From NCBI RefSeq assembly GCF_023507745.1, contig NZ_JALPZO010000121.1, positions 1-46,591 of the forward strand: a DNA stretch of 46,591 bases. Reading direction: 5' to 3'. Within the stretch, counting starts at the first letter, position 1; every line of letters starts with the position of its first letter. Origin of the DNA: Vreelandella olivaria (GTDB lineage: Bacteria > Pseudomonadota > Gammaproteobacteria > Pseudomonadales > Halomonadaceae). The notes under the pieces are model-generated. The model saw only the letters and a list, made by a program, of their open reading frames with translations. It ran no database searches and was not told the origin of the DNA. The position numbers and the translations under genes were made by a program. This document shows, one piece after another, positions 24,506 to 33,510 of this stretch.

Positions 24506-24820
24506 ATGGCGGTTAGCCGCCTCTGGGCACGCTTGGCAAGGTTGACGGGCTGGTTGACGAGCTATGAGTTTTCTGGCTGTCAGGCTTTCCAAGCCGGTCG
24601 CATTTGCGTAGAATGCGGCCTCTTCATGCGCGGGTGTTGGCAAAATATGTGCAAACATAGTGTCAGTTCCCTTGCTGAAGGTTCTGCTGGTATGGCGGCA
24701 ATGACTTGCGTGACTGACGTTTAAGTGGGCTCTGTACCAAGAAAACAGCATGATGAGTGTTCTGCTAGCGGTATGCGCTATTTCACACTCTCGTAACCTC
24801 AACCGAAGGATAGTTATCGT
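24506..24820 (+). other. 315-bp ffh-rpsP spacer with rpsP promoter
   Basis: A small GGCGG/CCGCC hairpin follows the ffh stop without a T-run. The rpsP promoter is at 24586-24614. Between that promoter and the gene lie about 200 bp of untranslated leader in which I see no convincing stem or open frame. A 72-codon frame here has no ribosome site or recognisable family and is not called. Confidence 0.5.
24586..24614 (+). promoter_or_regulatory. Promoter of the rpsP-rimM-trmD-rplS operon
   Basis: TTTCCA (24586-24591), 17 bp, TAGAAT (24609-24614), followed by a GC-rich GCGGCC discriminator typical of ribosomal promoters under growth-rate and stringent control. The leader would be about 200 nt. 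Confidence 0.6.
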
Positions 24821-25069
24821 ATGGTTACCATTCGTTTGGCACGTGGTGGCGCCAAAAAGCGTCCCTTTTATCACCTGACTGTTACTGACTCTCGCAACGC
24901 CCGTGATGGCCGTTTCATTGAGCGTATCGGCTTCTTCAACCCGGTTGCCCGTGGCCAGGAAGAGCGTCTGCGCGTTGATCTGGATCGTGTTACTCACTGG
25001 CAGAGCCAAGGCGCCCAGTTATCTGGTCGTGTTGCTGAGCTGGTTAAAGAAGCACGTAAACAGGCGTAA
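24821..25069 (+). CDS. rpsP: 30S ribosomal protein S16
   Basis: 82 residues, full length. The start [20 protein letters not shown] and '[14 protein letters not shown]' are conserved S16 landmarks. It binds 16S rRNA early in 30S assembly. AAGGAT precedes ATG 24821. First gene of the operon. Confidence 0.97.
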   Translation: MVTIRLARGGAKKRPFYHLTVTDSRNARDGRFIERIGFFNPVARGQEERLRVDLDRVTHWQSQGAQLSGRVAELVKEARKQA

Positions 25070-25090
25070 GTCTGTTGCTGTGTGATAAGT

Positions 25091-25119
25091 GCTTAGGTAA
25101 TAGGCGCTTAGGTAATAGG
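25091..25119 (+). repeat. Two tandem copies of a 14-bp unit between rpsP and rimM
   Basis: GCTTAGGTAATAGG occurs at 25091-25104 and 25106-25119, one base apart, and a partial third copy begins after it. Both copies carry TAG and TAA in several frames, so they lie in untranslated spacer. Confidence 0.8.
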
Positions 25120-25145
25120 TGCTGTTAGAGCTGGAGCTGTCGTCG

Positions 25146-25691
25146 ATGACGCGTTTTGAAACTAGCCATATAGACGACGCACATGTGGTGCTTGGTAAGC
25201 TAACCAGCCCTCACGGGGTTAAAGGTTGGCTAAAGGTATACGCCTACACCAGCCCCATGGACAGCATTTTGGACTACCCGGAATGGTGGGTGCGCCAGGG
25301 CGAAAGCCTAACGCGCATGGCCGTTGTTCAGGGGCGTCGGCAAGGCAAAGGTCTTGTGGTGCAGCTAAAAGGCGTGGATGACCGAACGGCAGCAGAAGCG
25401 CTGGCGCAAACGGACATTCTCCTGCCGAAAGATGCGCTGCCGGTGCTTTCCGGCGATGAGTATTACTGGCATGAGCTTGAAGGCTTAACGGTGTTCACTC
25501 AGTCAGGCGAACGGTTAGGGCAGGTCAGCTACCTGTTTGAAACCGGCGCAAACGATGTCATGGTGGTGCGTGGTGATAATGACGCGATCGACAAGCGCGA
25601 GCGACTGTTACCCTTTTTGCCCGACGATGTGATTGTTGATATCAGCCTCGACGATGGCCGCATGGTCGTTAATTGGGACCCTGAGTTTTGA
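25146..25691 (+). CDS. rimM: Ribosome maturation factor RimM
   Basis: 181 residues. The N-terminal RimM domain ([19 protein letters not shown]) and C-terminal PRC barrel ([13 protein letters not shown]…[13 protein letters not shown]) are complete. It binds S19 and helps 30S head maturation. ATG 25146 is preferred to the in-frame ATG 25119 because the latter lies in the tandem-repeat spacer; GGAG is about 11 nt before 25146. Overlaps trmD. Confidence 0.94.
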   Translation: MTRFETSHIDDAHVVLGKLTSPHGVKGWLKVYAYTSPMDSILDYPEWWVRQGESLTRMAVVQGRRQGKGLVVQLKGVDDRTAAEALAQTDILLPKDALPVLSGDEYYWHELEGLTVFTQSGERLGQVSYLFETGANDVMVVRGDNDAIDKRERLLPFLPDDVIVDISLDDGRMVVNWDPEF

Positions 25692-26527
25692 ACAAACACA
25701 CCGAAACTGATGCAGCCGATATCGCGGCCAGCGGTGAAGAAGGCAGTCAGGCGGTAGCGCCCGCGATGTGGATTGGCGTGGTGTCGTTGTTTCCCGAAAT
25801 GTTTGATGCCATTACGCAGCAAGGCGTGGTGGGTCGGGCTGTCGAGAAGCAGCGGATTGCCCTGGAGTTTTGGAACCCACGCGATTACGCCACCGACCGC
25901 CACCGCAGCGTGGATGATCGCCCTTATGGCGGTGGTCCTGGAATGCTGATGAAGGTAGACACGCTGCGTGCCGCTATCCTCGATGCTCGGCAACGAGCCC
26001 AGCAGGCGACAGGCCTGGTGCCAACGGTGATCTATCTTTCCCCTCAGGGGCGTAAGCTGGATCAGCAGGGGGTAAAGACGTTGGCCTCAGCAGGCCCACT
26101 GGTGGTAGTGGCCGGGCGCTATGAAGGGATTGATGAGCGTGTGGTGGAAAGTGACATCGATGAAGAGTGGTCAATCGGTGACTATGTGTTGAGTGGTGGT
26201 GAGCTGCCTGCCATGGTGCTGATTGACGCAGCGGCAAGGCTGATACCCGGTGTATTGGGGCATCAGGACTCCGCTATCGAAGACTCGTTTAATGACGGTC
26301 TGCTAGACTGCCCGCACTATACCCGTCCAGAAGTAATTGACGGGCGCCAAGTGCCAGATGTGCTGCTCAGCGGTAATCATGCAGCCATTAAGCGCTGGCG
26401 GTTAAAGCAGTCGCTAGGCCGGACATGGCAGCGCCGCCCTGATTTATTGGCAGACAGGCAGCTGAATGCCGAGCAGCAGCGGCTTCTAGACGAGTTTATC
26501 GAGGAGCACGCTCTGGCTACCAAATAG
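25688..26527 (+). CDS. trmD: tRNA (guanine-N1)-methyltransferase TrmD
   Basis: 279 residues if started at TTG 25688, which overlaps the rimM stop; 253 from ATG 25766, where the conserved [13 protein letters not shown] begins. The SPOUT-fold knot motifs ([13 protein letters not shown] and [20 protein letters not shown]) are intact. It methylates G37 of tRNAs to prevent +1 frameshifting. The 26 residues before the conserved start are Ala/Glu/Ser-rich. ATG 25766 has only a weak ribosome site, and TTG would give tight coupling, so both starts remain open. Confidence 0.94.
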   Translation: MNKHTETDAADIAASGEEGSQAVAPAMWIGVVSLFPEMFDAITQQGVVGRAVEKQRIALEFWNPRDYATDRHRSVDDRPYGGGPGMLMKVDTLRAAILDARQRAQQATGLVPTVIYLSPQGRKLDQQGVKTLASAGPLVVVAGRYEGIDERVVESDIDEEWSIGDYVLSGGELPAMVLIDAAARLIPGVLGHQDSAIEDSFNDGLLDCPHYTRPEVIDGRQVPDVLLSGNHAAIKRWRLKQSLGRTWQRRPDLLADRQLNAEQQRLLDEFIEEHALATK

Positions 26528-26553
26528 TTCAGAACAAGCAGTTCAGAACAAGT
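26526..26553 (+). repeat. Two tandem copies of a 14-bp unit after trmD
   Basis: AGTTCAGAACAAGC (26526-26539) is followed directly by AGTTCAGAACAAGT (26540-26553), then a decayed third start (AGATCAGAGC). The first copy overlaps the trmD stop codon. Its size and placement resemble the duplication before rimM, though the sequence differs. Confidence 0.8.
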
Positions 26554-26620
26554 AGATCAGAGCGGCGGTGCAGGGCGGAAAAGGCGAGTAGCCTACGTAC
26601 CTGTGTCACCCATAACGACT

Positions 26621-26647
26621 CCCGCGTAGCTCGCTTCGAGCGCCGGG
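26621..26647 (+). promoter_or_regulatory. Stem-loop in the rplS leader
   Basis: An outer CCCG/CGGG pair (26621-26624, 26644-26647) encloses an inner GCTCG-CTT-CGAGC hairpin (26629-26641), 60 bp before rplS. It could be a leader element for translational control or a processing site; no T-run follows. Confidence 0.35.
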
Positions 26648-26708
26648 ATCACGGTTTGCCCCTTCCACAACTGCGTGGCAGGCCATTACGTTATTTAGGA
26701 GTATGAAG

Positions 26709-27065
26709 ATGAGCAGCAAGAACAAGGTGATCCAGGCGATCGAAGCCGAGCAAATGACCAAAGAGATTCCTGCTTTTGCACCGGGCGACACGGTGGTTGT
26801 TCAGGTAAAAGTAAAGGAAGGCAGCCGCGAGCGTCTGCAGGCATTTGAAGGTGTGGTGATCGGTAAACGTAACCGTGGCCTGAACTCCGCTTTCACCGTG
26901 CGTAAAATTTCCCACGGTGTTGGCGTTGAGCGTACCTTCCAGACCTACAGCCCGCTGGTTGACTCTATCGAAGTCAAGCGTCGCGGTGACGTGCGTCAAG
27001 CCAAGCTGTACTACCTGCGCGAGCGCAGCGGCAAGTCAGCGCGTATCAAGGAAAAGCTGGCTTAA
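26709..27065 (+). CDS. rplS: 50S ribosomal protein L19
   Basis: 118 residues. Conserved stretches include [22 protein letters not shown] and [17 protein letters not shown]. It sits at the 30S-50S interface. ATG 26709 is preferred to ATG 26703 because AGGAG (26697-26701) is 7 nt from the former and 1 nt from the latter. Last gene of the operon, followed by a strong terminator. Confidence 0.96.
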   Translation: MSSKNKVIQAIEAEQMTKEIPAFAPGDTVVVQVKVKEGSRERLQAFEGVVIGKRNRGLNSAFTVRKISHGVGVERTFQTYSPLVDSIEVKRRGDVRQAKLYYLRERSGKSARIKEKLA

Positions 27066-27104
27066 TCGCCGCTTTTCACGAGCGCTCTGCGCTCGGATAC
27101 CAAG

Positions 27105-27136
27105 ACCCCGTCACCGCTTTGCGGGGCGGGGTTTTT
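27105..27136 (+). terminator. Rho-independent terminator of the rpsP-rplS operon
   Basis: CCCCG…CGGGG with a nested CCGC-TTT-GCGG stem, followed by TTTTT. A second hairpin (27079-27095) precedes it. Confidence 0.85.
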
Positions 27137-27176
27137 GACTATTACGCTGTTGCCCTGTTTAAGAGACCGTTAGCCT

Positions 27177-28058
27177 ATGAGCGTTATCGATGCCTTTTTG
27201 GATGCCCTATGGCTGGAGCAAGGAGTCAGCGATCATACGTTAACGGCTTATCGGCGCGATTTAAGCGCGTGGGAGAGACAGCTTGAGCAATATGGTGAGT
27301 CGCTGTTAACTCCCTCGCCCAAGCGTTTTAATGAATGGCTGGAGTTGCGTCGGGAGCAGGGCTACCAACTGCGCAGTAATGCCCGCCTGCTTTCTTCGTT
27401 GCGTAGTTTTTACCGTTGGGCCCGGCTATATGGGCATATTGCCAGCGACCCCCTCGCTGATGTTACGTTGCCACGTGTACGGCCAAGTTTGCCCAATACG
27501 CTGGAGGAGGAAGAGGTTGAGCGGCTGTTGCTCGCCCCTGACATCAGTACGCCACTGGGGGTGCGTGACCGCACCATGCTTGAACTGCTGTATGCCTGTG
27601 GGCTGCGGGTGTCAGAGCTGGTTGGGCTAAGCGGTGACGCAGTGAATTTACGCCAGGGGGTCGTCCGTGTTCGTGGTAAAGGTGATAAAGACCGCCTGGT
27701 GCCCATGGGGGAAGAGGCGGCCGAGTGGCTGGCCCACTACATAAAAACCGCCAGGCCTGCACTGATGCAGGACCCTACGCGACCAGCCCTGTTTCCGGGA
27801 CGGGCGGATAAAGCCATGACGAGGCAAACGTTTTGGCATCGAATCAAAGCTCATGCCCTCACCGCTGGCATCTCGCGACCACTGTCGCCGCATACGCTGC
27901 GCCATGCATTTGCCACGCATTTATTGAATCATGGGGCCAATTTGCGGGTCGTACAGCTGCTGTTAGGTCATAGCGACCTGTCCACAACGCAAATTTACAC
28001 GCATGTTGCCCAGGCACGCCTGGAACATCTACATGCAGAACACCACCCGCGAGGTTGA
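27177..28058 (+). CDS. xerD: Site-specific tyrosine recombinase XerD
   Basis: 293 residues. The full catalytic set is visible: Arg144, Lys168, His239, Arg242, His265 and the nucleophile Tyr274 (STTQIYTHV). The N-terminal SAM-like domain carries DHTLTAYRRDL. With XerC it resolves chromosome dimers at dif under FtsK control. Upstream of dsbC by 7 bp, as in E. coli and Pseudomonas. Confidence 0.95.
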   Translation: MSVIDAFLDALWLEQGVSDHTLTAYRRDLSAWERQLEQYGESLLTPSPKRFNEWLELRREQGYQLRSNARLLSSLRSFYRWARLYGHIASDPLADVTLPRVRPSLPNTLEEEEVERLLLAPDISTPLGVRDRTMLELLYACGLRVSELVGLSGDAVNLRQGVVRVRGKGDKDRLVPMGEEAAEWLAHYIKTARPALMQDPTRPALFPGRADKAMTRQTFWHRIKAHALTAGISRPLSPHTLRHAFATHLLNHGANLRVVQLLLGHSDLSTTQIYTHVAQARLEHLHAEHHPRG

Positions 28059-28065
28059 AGTTATA

Positions 28066-28842
28066 ATGCGCCAATGTTCGACGCCTTCTCCAGGTAAAGC
28101 CCCGGTTTTAAAGTTACTTGCTCCCTGGCTGGTGGCAGCAGGGGCCCTGCTGCCCACGCTTGCCAGTGCCGATGTCATTGCTGAACGGTTAGCCGAAAAT
28201 TTAAGTGTCAATGGTCAGCCGATGCCGGTTGAGCAAGTTAGTGCAACACCGATGGAGGGGCTTTACCACGTCCGCCTGGAGAACGGTGAATCGTTTTACT
28301 CCAATGCGGATGGCAGCCATTTTTTGGTAGGGGACCTCTATCAAAACGCGGATAATGGTCTGGTCAATTTAACCGAGCAGGCACGCAATCAGGAACGGGT
28401 AGCGGCGCTGGCTGCGGTGCCGGATAGTGACCGGGTTGTCTTCCAGGGAGTGGGAGTGCCAAAAGCGACTGTCGTGGTATTTACTGACCCAACCTGTCCG
28501 TACTGTGTACAGCTGCATGAAACGGTGCCAGAGCTTAACGAGCGGGGTATCGCAGTGCACTATATGGCCTTTCCCAGAGCCGGTGTGAACAGTGCTGCAG
28601 CCAATACGTTGAAACAGGTATGGTGCTCAGATAACCGTAGTGAAGCCATGAACCAGGCGAAGCAAGGTCAGGCGCTGGAGGCTACCGCGAGCTGCGACAA
28701 TCCGGTTGCTGAGCAGTATGAATTGGGCATGGCAATAGGCGTGCAGGGAACCCCCGCTATTGTGCTGCCCAATGGCCAAATGGTACCAGGGTTTGTACCC
28801 CCCGAGCGGCTCGCTGCCATGTTAGGCTTGGAAGACGAATAA
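28066..28842 (+). CDS. dsbC: Periplasmic disulfide isomerase DsbC
   Basis: 258 residues from ATG 28066. A signal peptide ends near TLASA/D at about residue 35. The dimerisation domain precedes a thioredoxin domain with active-site Cys144-Pro-Tyr-Cys147 and the cis-Pro loop VQGTPAIVLPNG. Two further Cys (VWCSDN and ASCDNP) probably form the structural disulfide. It reshuffles wrong disulfides and is kept reduced by DsbD. The start is 7 bp after xerD; an in-frame ATG inside xerD is rejected because it would bury the signal peptide. Confidence 0.93.
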   Translation: MRQCSTPSPGKAPVLKLLAPWLVAAGALLPTLASADVIAERLAENLSVNGQPMPVEQVSATPMEGLYHVRLENGESFYSNADGSHFLVGDLYQNADNGLVNLTEQARNQERVAALAAVPDSDRVVFQGVGVPKATVVVFTDPTCPYCVQLHETVPELNERGIAVHYMAFPRAGVNSAAANTLKQVWCSDNRSEAMNQAKQGQALEATASCDNPVAEQYELGMAIGVQGTPAIVLPNGQMVPGFVPPERLAAMLGLEDE

Positions 28843-28927
28843 CGTCATCTGCTGTGACGAACGACAACGCTGTGACACTGATTTAAGAGGCGGCACTTAC
28901 GGGTGCCCAACGGAGAGGGGAAGTATT

Positions 28928-30244
28928 TTGAAACCGGTAAGAGTAGGCATTTGTGGGTTAGGTACGGTCGGCGGCGGAACGTTTAACGTGTTAACGCGTA
29001 ATGCTGACGATATTAGCCGTCGAGCAGGCCGCCCGATTGTGATTGAACAGGTTGCCCACCGCAGTATTCACCCTGACTGCGATATTACCGGCATCAACGC
29101 TACCTCTGATGTTTTTGAAGTGGCAACTAACCCGAATGTGGACGTTCTGGTTGAGTTAATTGGTGGTTACGACATCGCACGGGAACTGGTGTTGACCGCG
29201 ATTGAAAACGGTAAGCACGTAGTGACCGCCAACAAGGCGCTGATTGCTGTACACGGTAACGAAATTTTCCGTGCCGCCCATGAAAAAGGCGTCATCGTGG
29301 CTTTTGAAGCCGCCGTAGCGGGCGGTATTCCCGTCATTAAATCGTTGCGGGAAGGCCTGGGGGCTAACCGCATCGAGTGGGTAGCGGGCATCATTAACGG
29401 CACCGGTAACTTTATTCTCACCCATATGCGTGATGAAGGCCGTGCCTTTGAAGATGTACTGGCCGAAGCGCAGGCGCTGGGCTATGCCGAAGCAGACCCC
29501 ACCTTTGATGTGGAAGGCATTGATGCTGCCCATAAGCTGACCATCCTGGCATCGATTGCCTACGGTGTACCGCTACAGTTTGAAAAAGCCTTTACCGAAG
29601 GTATCTCGCGGATTACCGCCGAAGATGTCGAGCAGGCCAATAATCTGGGGTACGTCATTAAGCACCTGGGTATCTCCAAGCGTACCGACCAGGGGTTGGA
29701 GCTTCGGGTGCATCCCACGCTAATTCCCAAAGAGCGCCTGCTGGCCAATGTGCATGGGGTTAAAAATGCCATCGCCATCATGGGTGATGCGGTTGGCCCA
29801 ACGCTTTACTACGGCGCTGGCGCCGGCGCTGAGCCGACAGCATCGGCGGTTGTGGCTGACCTGCTGGATGTTGCCCGTGATATTGCGACTGATCACCACT
29901 ACCGGGTGCCGTACCTGGCATTTAGCGGTATTGATGAGGATGTCAGCCAACTTCCCATCATGCCGATGGAAGACATCATTACGGCCTATTACCTGCGTCT
30001 GCTCGCGGTAGACCGCCCTGGGGTGCTGGCTCGGGTGGCCACGATTCTTGCTGAACAGGGGATCTCCATTGAGGCACTGATTCAGAAGGAGGCTACCGAA
30101 GGCGAACTGGTACCGATCATCCTGCTGACTCACCGTACTAAAGAGAAGCAGATGAACGAAGCTATCCGTGAGATTGAAGCCATGGCGGACATTGCGGGTC
30201 CTGTCACCCGTATTCGTGTTGAAAGCCTGGATGAAGGGGAGTAA
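28928..30244 (+). CDS. hom: Homoserine dehydrogenase
   Basis: 438 residues, monofunctional with a C-terminal ACT domain (VDRPGVLARVATILAEQGISIEA at about 358-380), which suggests threonine feedback. The NAD(P) motif GLGTVGGGT begins near residue 10, and INGTGNFIL marks the catalytic domain. It reduces aspartate semialdehyde to homoserine. The start is TTG 28928, with GGAGAGGGG upstream and no in-frame ATG nearby. thrC follows after 4 bp. Confidence 0.95.
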   Translation: MKPVRVGICGLGTVGGGTFNVLTRNADDISRRAGRPIVIEQVAHRSIHPDCDITGINATSDVFEVATNPNVDVLVELIGGYDIARELVLTAIENGKHVVTANKALIAVHGNEIFRAAHEKGVIVAFEAAVAGGIPVIKSLREGLGANRIEWVAGIINGTGNFILTHMRDEGRAFEDVLAEAQALGYAEADPTFDVEGIDAAHKLTILASIAYGVPLQFEKAFTEGISRITAEDVEQANNLGYVIKHLGISKRTDQGLELRVHPTLIPKERLLANVHGVKNAIAIMGDAVGPTLYYGAGAGAEPTASAVVADLLDVARDIATDHHYRVPYLAFSGIDEDVSQLPIMPMEDIITAYYLRLLAVDRPGVLARVATILAEQGISIEALIQKEATEGELVPIILLTHRTKEKQMNEAIREIEAMADIAGPVTRIRVESLDEGE

Positions 30245-30248
30245 TCGC

Positions 30249-31637
30249 ATGCGCTATATCAGCACACGCGGGCAGGCGCCCGCACTCTCCTTCGAAGAGG
30301 TGGTGCTAACCGGTATGGCCAGTGATGGCGGCCTCTATGTTCCGGAAACGCTGCCTGAGTTCACTGCGCAAGAGTTGTCCAGCATGGCTGGCCTCTCCTA
30401 TGCAGAGATAGCTTTCCGGGTGATGAAACCGTTCGTGAACGGTGAGATAGACGACGACACCTTCCGTCGCTTGGTCACCGAAGCCTATGCCACGTTTAAC
30501 CATGATGCCGTGGTTCCGTTAAAGCAATTGGATGCCAGTCATTTTTTGCTGGAGCAGTTCCATGGCCCTACGCTGGCGTTCAAAGATGTTGCATTACAAC
30601 TGCTGGGGCGGTTGCTGGATCACTTCCTGAAAAAGCGTGGTGAGCGCGCAGTGATTATGGGGGCCACCTCGGGTGACACCGGTTCGGCGGCCATCGAAGG
30701 CTGCCGTCATTGTGACAACCTGGATATTTTTATTCTGCATCCCCACAACCGCGTCTCGGAAGTCCAGCGTCGCCAGATGACCTCGGTATTGGCGGACAAC
30801 GTGTTCAATATTGCCATTGAAGGTAATTTTGATGATGCCCAGGCGATGGTAAAAGCCAGCTTTGCCAATCAGGACTTCCTGAAAGGAACGCGGTTGGTGG
30901 CGGTGAACTCGATCAACTGGGCGCGCATTATGGCGCAGATCGTTTACTACGTTGCTGCTGGCGTGGCGCTGGGTGCACCCCAGCGGGAAGTCAGCTTCTG
31001 CGTGCCGTCGGCTAATTTCGGCAACGTCTTTGCGGGTTACATGGCGTACAAGATGGGGCTGCCGGTGAAGCAGTTCATTATTGCCACCAACGCCAACGAT
31101 ATTCTGCACCGTACACTGGCCGCCAATGATTTCTCCAAGAAAGAGCTGGCGGCGACTCTCGCTCCCTCGATGGACATTGTCGTCTCGTCGAACTTTGAGC
31201 GCCTACTGTTTGATGCCTACGACCGTGATGGTGCTGCCGTGGCTGCGCTGCTGGAACGTTTCCAGCAAGAGCCTACGGCACTGGCCGATGCACCGCTGGC
31301 CAAACTGCGTGAAAAGTTTGCCAGCCACAGTGTTGATGATGCCACTATTCTGGAAGTTATCCGCGAAGCCCATCACCGTACCGGCGAGATTCTTGATCCG
31401 CATACGGCCACTGGCTATCGCGCCGCCGAGCGCGCCCGGCTGGATACCGTCACTCCAGTGATTACCCTGGCCACTGCGCATCCCGCGAAATTTGCCGAGG
31501 CCGTGGTAAAAGCAGGGTTCCAGGGCGTACCCTTGCCCACCCATATGGACGATCTGCTGGAGCGTGAAGAGCGCTACACGGTGTTGCCAGCTGAATTAAG
31601 CGCTGTGCAGCAGTTTGTCGCCGATAACCGGCGCTGA
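30249..31637 (+). CDS. thrC: Threonine synthase
   Basis: 462 residues from ATG 30249 (GGGGAG 8 nt upstream; MRYISTRG is the conserved start). The PLP lysine lies in GPTLAFKDVALQ. ATSGDTGSAA binds the phosphate of PLP. It makes threonine from phosphohomoserine. It sits 4 bp behind hom, so these two steps are co-expressed; the homoserine kinase gene is elsewhere. Confidence 0.95.
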   Translation: MRYISTRGQAPALSFEEVVLTGMASDGGLYVPETLPEFTAQELSSMAGLSYAEIAFRVMKPFVNGEIDDDTFRRLVTEAYATFNHDAVVPLKQLDASHFLLEQFHGPTLAFKDVALQLLGRLLDHFLKKRGERAVIMGATSGDTGSAAIEGCRHCDNLDIFILHPHNRVSEVQRRQMTSVLADNVFNIAIEGNFDDAQAMVKASFANQDFLKGTRLVAVNSINWARIMAQIVYYVAAGVALGAPQREVSFCVPSANFGNVFAGYMAYKMGLPVKQFIIATNANDILHRTLAANDFSKKELAATLAPSMDIVVSSNFERLLFDAYDRDGAAVAALLERFQQEPTALADAPLAKLREKFASHSVDDATILEVIREAHHRTGEILDPHTATGYRAAERARLDTVTPVITLATAHPAKFAEAVVKAGFQGVPLPTHMDDLLEREERYTVLPAELSAVQQFVADNRR

Positions 31638-31643
31638 GGCGTC

Positions 31644-33440
31644 ATGGCCGACATAATTGAGCTGACACGAAACGCCAGCCGGCCCCGCTTAGAACCTCGT
31701 CCACTGGACGAGGAGGTGTATGCCCGTGCCCAGGCAGAAGGCCTAAGTGAGCTGCAAGCGCGCTTACTGGCCTCACGGCTACCCGGCTACCAGGGGGATC
31801 TGGCACCGCTGGTATCGCCCAGCCTGCGTTATCTGGCGCATCCGGAAAAACTGGCCGATGGACGACGTGCTGCCGAGCGCATCGCCCAGGCGGTGGCAGA
31901 AGGGGAATCCATAGGCATTCTGACTGACTACGATGTCGACGGTATTACCTCTCATGTGGTGATTCGGCGCACATTGGTAGAGTTATTTGGTGTGCCCGAA
32001 CACAAACTGCATAGCCTGATTGGCCACCGTATTCACGACGGCTATGGCATCAGCCTGCCGCTGGTAGAGCGTACCCTGGGCCTGAAACCACAGCCAACGC
32101 TGGTGATTACCGCCGACTGTGGCAGCTCCGATGAGCCGCGTATCGCACGGTTAAAGGCAGCGGGTATGGATGTGGTGGTGAGTGACCACCATGCGCTGCC
32201 GTTGGAAGGCCCACCCCCCTCTGCCTACGCCTGTGTTAACCCGACCCGTCATGACTGTGCTTACCCGGATAAGACCATTGCCGGATGCATGGTGGCCTGG
32301 TTGCTGATGTCACTGGCCCGCAGCGTACTGATTGAGTGGGGAGCGCTACCCGAGGCCACCCCAAAGCTGTCGCCGTGGCTCTCCTATGTCGCGTTGGGCA
32401 CCGTGGCGGACTGTGTTTCTCTGGGGGGAAGTCCAGCGAACCGGGCGGTGGTCAGCCATGGGTTAACGCTGATTAACCGGATGGATGCCGCCTGTTGGAG
32501 GGCGATGGCCACACGTTTGGGAGCGGATAGCGTCCCCTTTAATGCGGAAACCCTGGCCTTTCAAATGGGGCCGCGGATTAATGCCCGCTCCCGTTTGGAC
32601 GACCCCTATGCGGCGCTGCACTTTATGCTCGCGGAAAGCGACGGTGTGGCGAATCGTCATCTTGAAGTACTGGACCAGGACAACCAGTCGCGCAAAGCGA
32701 TTGAGGCAGAAATGGCGGAAGCGGCGCGCCATCTCGCCGTCAGTGCATTAGAGGCCAACGAGCCTGCGGTGGTGGTACTGCTGGAAGATGGCCACCCTGG
32801 TGTGCAGGGTATTGTTGCTTCGCGTCTGGTGCAGGCCTATGGTCGCCCAGCGCTGGTGCTCACCCAGGCCGCCGCTCCCGATATGCTGACGGGGTCAGGG
32901 CGCTCCATTGATGGTTTACATCTGAGGAATGCGTTGCAGCGTACCTTTGAGTTAGCCCCTGAAGCGCTGCCGCGCTTTGGAGGGCATAGCGGAGCCGCCG
33001 GAGTAGGGGTGCCTCGGGAGCACCTGGAGGCCTTTAAAGCGGCCTTTCTTCAGGCCGTGGGCGAGCAACTTGGTGACAAGCCACTCTATCCACGACTGTG
33101 GACCGATGGCGAACTATCAACGGGGCAACTTTCATTGGCCACCCTGGTTGATATTGAAGCGCTTGGCCCCTATGGGCGGGAGTTTGAACCACCGCTGTTT
33201 GAAGGCCGCTTTATGGTTGAGGCGCTGCGCCCGGTTGGCACGGAAGGCTCGCACTTGATGATGGAGCTATCCATGGGGGCGGTCACCAGCAAAGCGATCT
33301 GGTTTCGGGCGCTTACCCCTGGAGAGCTACCCTCGTTTGGGGTTGGCGATACGCTGCACTGTGCTTATAAACTCAACCGGAACCGCTGGCGTGGGCGCGA
33401 ATCACTGCAACTGATGGTGGAGCACGCTAGCCCCGTTTAA
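31644..33440 (+). CDS. recJ: RecJ-family single-stranded-DNA exonuclease (DHH/DHHA1), divergent
   Basis: 598 residues. DHH motifs in order: TDYDVDGITS, ITADCGSSD, VVSDHHALP, then GTVADCVSL, and a DHHA1 domain with GSGRSIDGLHLRNAL and FGGHSGAAG. A C-terminal OB-like domain completes the RecJ layout. Position between thrC and later genes partly matches xerD-dsbC-recJ of E. coli. Some motifs differ from the E. coli pattern: ADCGSSD for DNGIS and AGCMVAW for AGVGVAF. It is either this organism's RecJ or a RecJ paralogue. ATG 31644 is 6 bp after thrC. Confidence 0.8.
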   Translation: MADIIELTRNASRPRLEPRPLDEEVYARAQAEGLSELQARLLASRLPGYQGDLAPLVSPSLRYLAHPEKLADGRRAAERIAQAVAEGESIGILTDYDVDGITSHVVIRRTLVELFGVPEHKLHSLIGHRIHDGYGISLPLVERTLGLKPQPTLVITADCGSSDEPRIARLKAAGMDVVVSDHHALPLEGPPPSAYACVNPTRHDCAYPDKTIAGCMVAWLLMSLARSVLIEWGALPEATPKLSPWLSYVALGTVADCVSLGGSPANRAVVSHGLTLINRMDAACWRAMATRLGADSVPFNAETLAFQMGPRINARSRLDDPYAALHFMLAESDGVANRHLEVLDQDNQSRKAIEAEMAEAARHLAVSALEANEPAVVVLLEDGHPGVQGIVASRLVQAYGRPALVLTQAAAPDMLTGSGRSIDGLHLRNALQRTFELAPEALPRFGGHSGAAGVGVPREHLEAFKAAFLQAVGEQLGDKPLYPRLWTDGELSTGQLSLATLVDIEALGPYGREFEPPLFEGRFMVEALRPVGTEGSHLMMELSMGAVTSKAIWFRALTPGELPSFGVGDTLHCAYKLNRNRWRGRESLQLMVEHASPV

Positions 33441-33510
33441 CACTCTCCGCTATCCTCGCGTCCTTGGCCGCTTCAGCAGCCACTCAAATAATCCTAAAAA
33501 GGGTGTACTT

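Noticed and set aside
24506..24724. 72-codon frame between ffh and rpsP
   Set aside because: It begins at the ffh stop without a ribosome site and crosses the rpsP promoter.
24218..25009. 263-codon minus-strand frame over the ffh 3' end and rpsP
   Set aside because: It is antisense to two certain genes. Its His/Ala/Thr-rich composition mirrors the Gly/Met-rich ffh tail, and no ribosome site or family is seen.
25091..26553. Short tandem repeats as a CRISPR array
   Set aside because: Units are 14 bp, directly adjacent, in only two copies and without unique spacers.
28003..28065. Upstream ATG for dsbC inside xerD
   Set aside because: It would add 21 residues in front of the signal peptide; ATG 28066 fits export.
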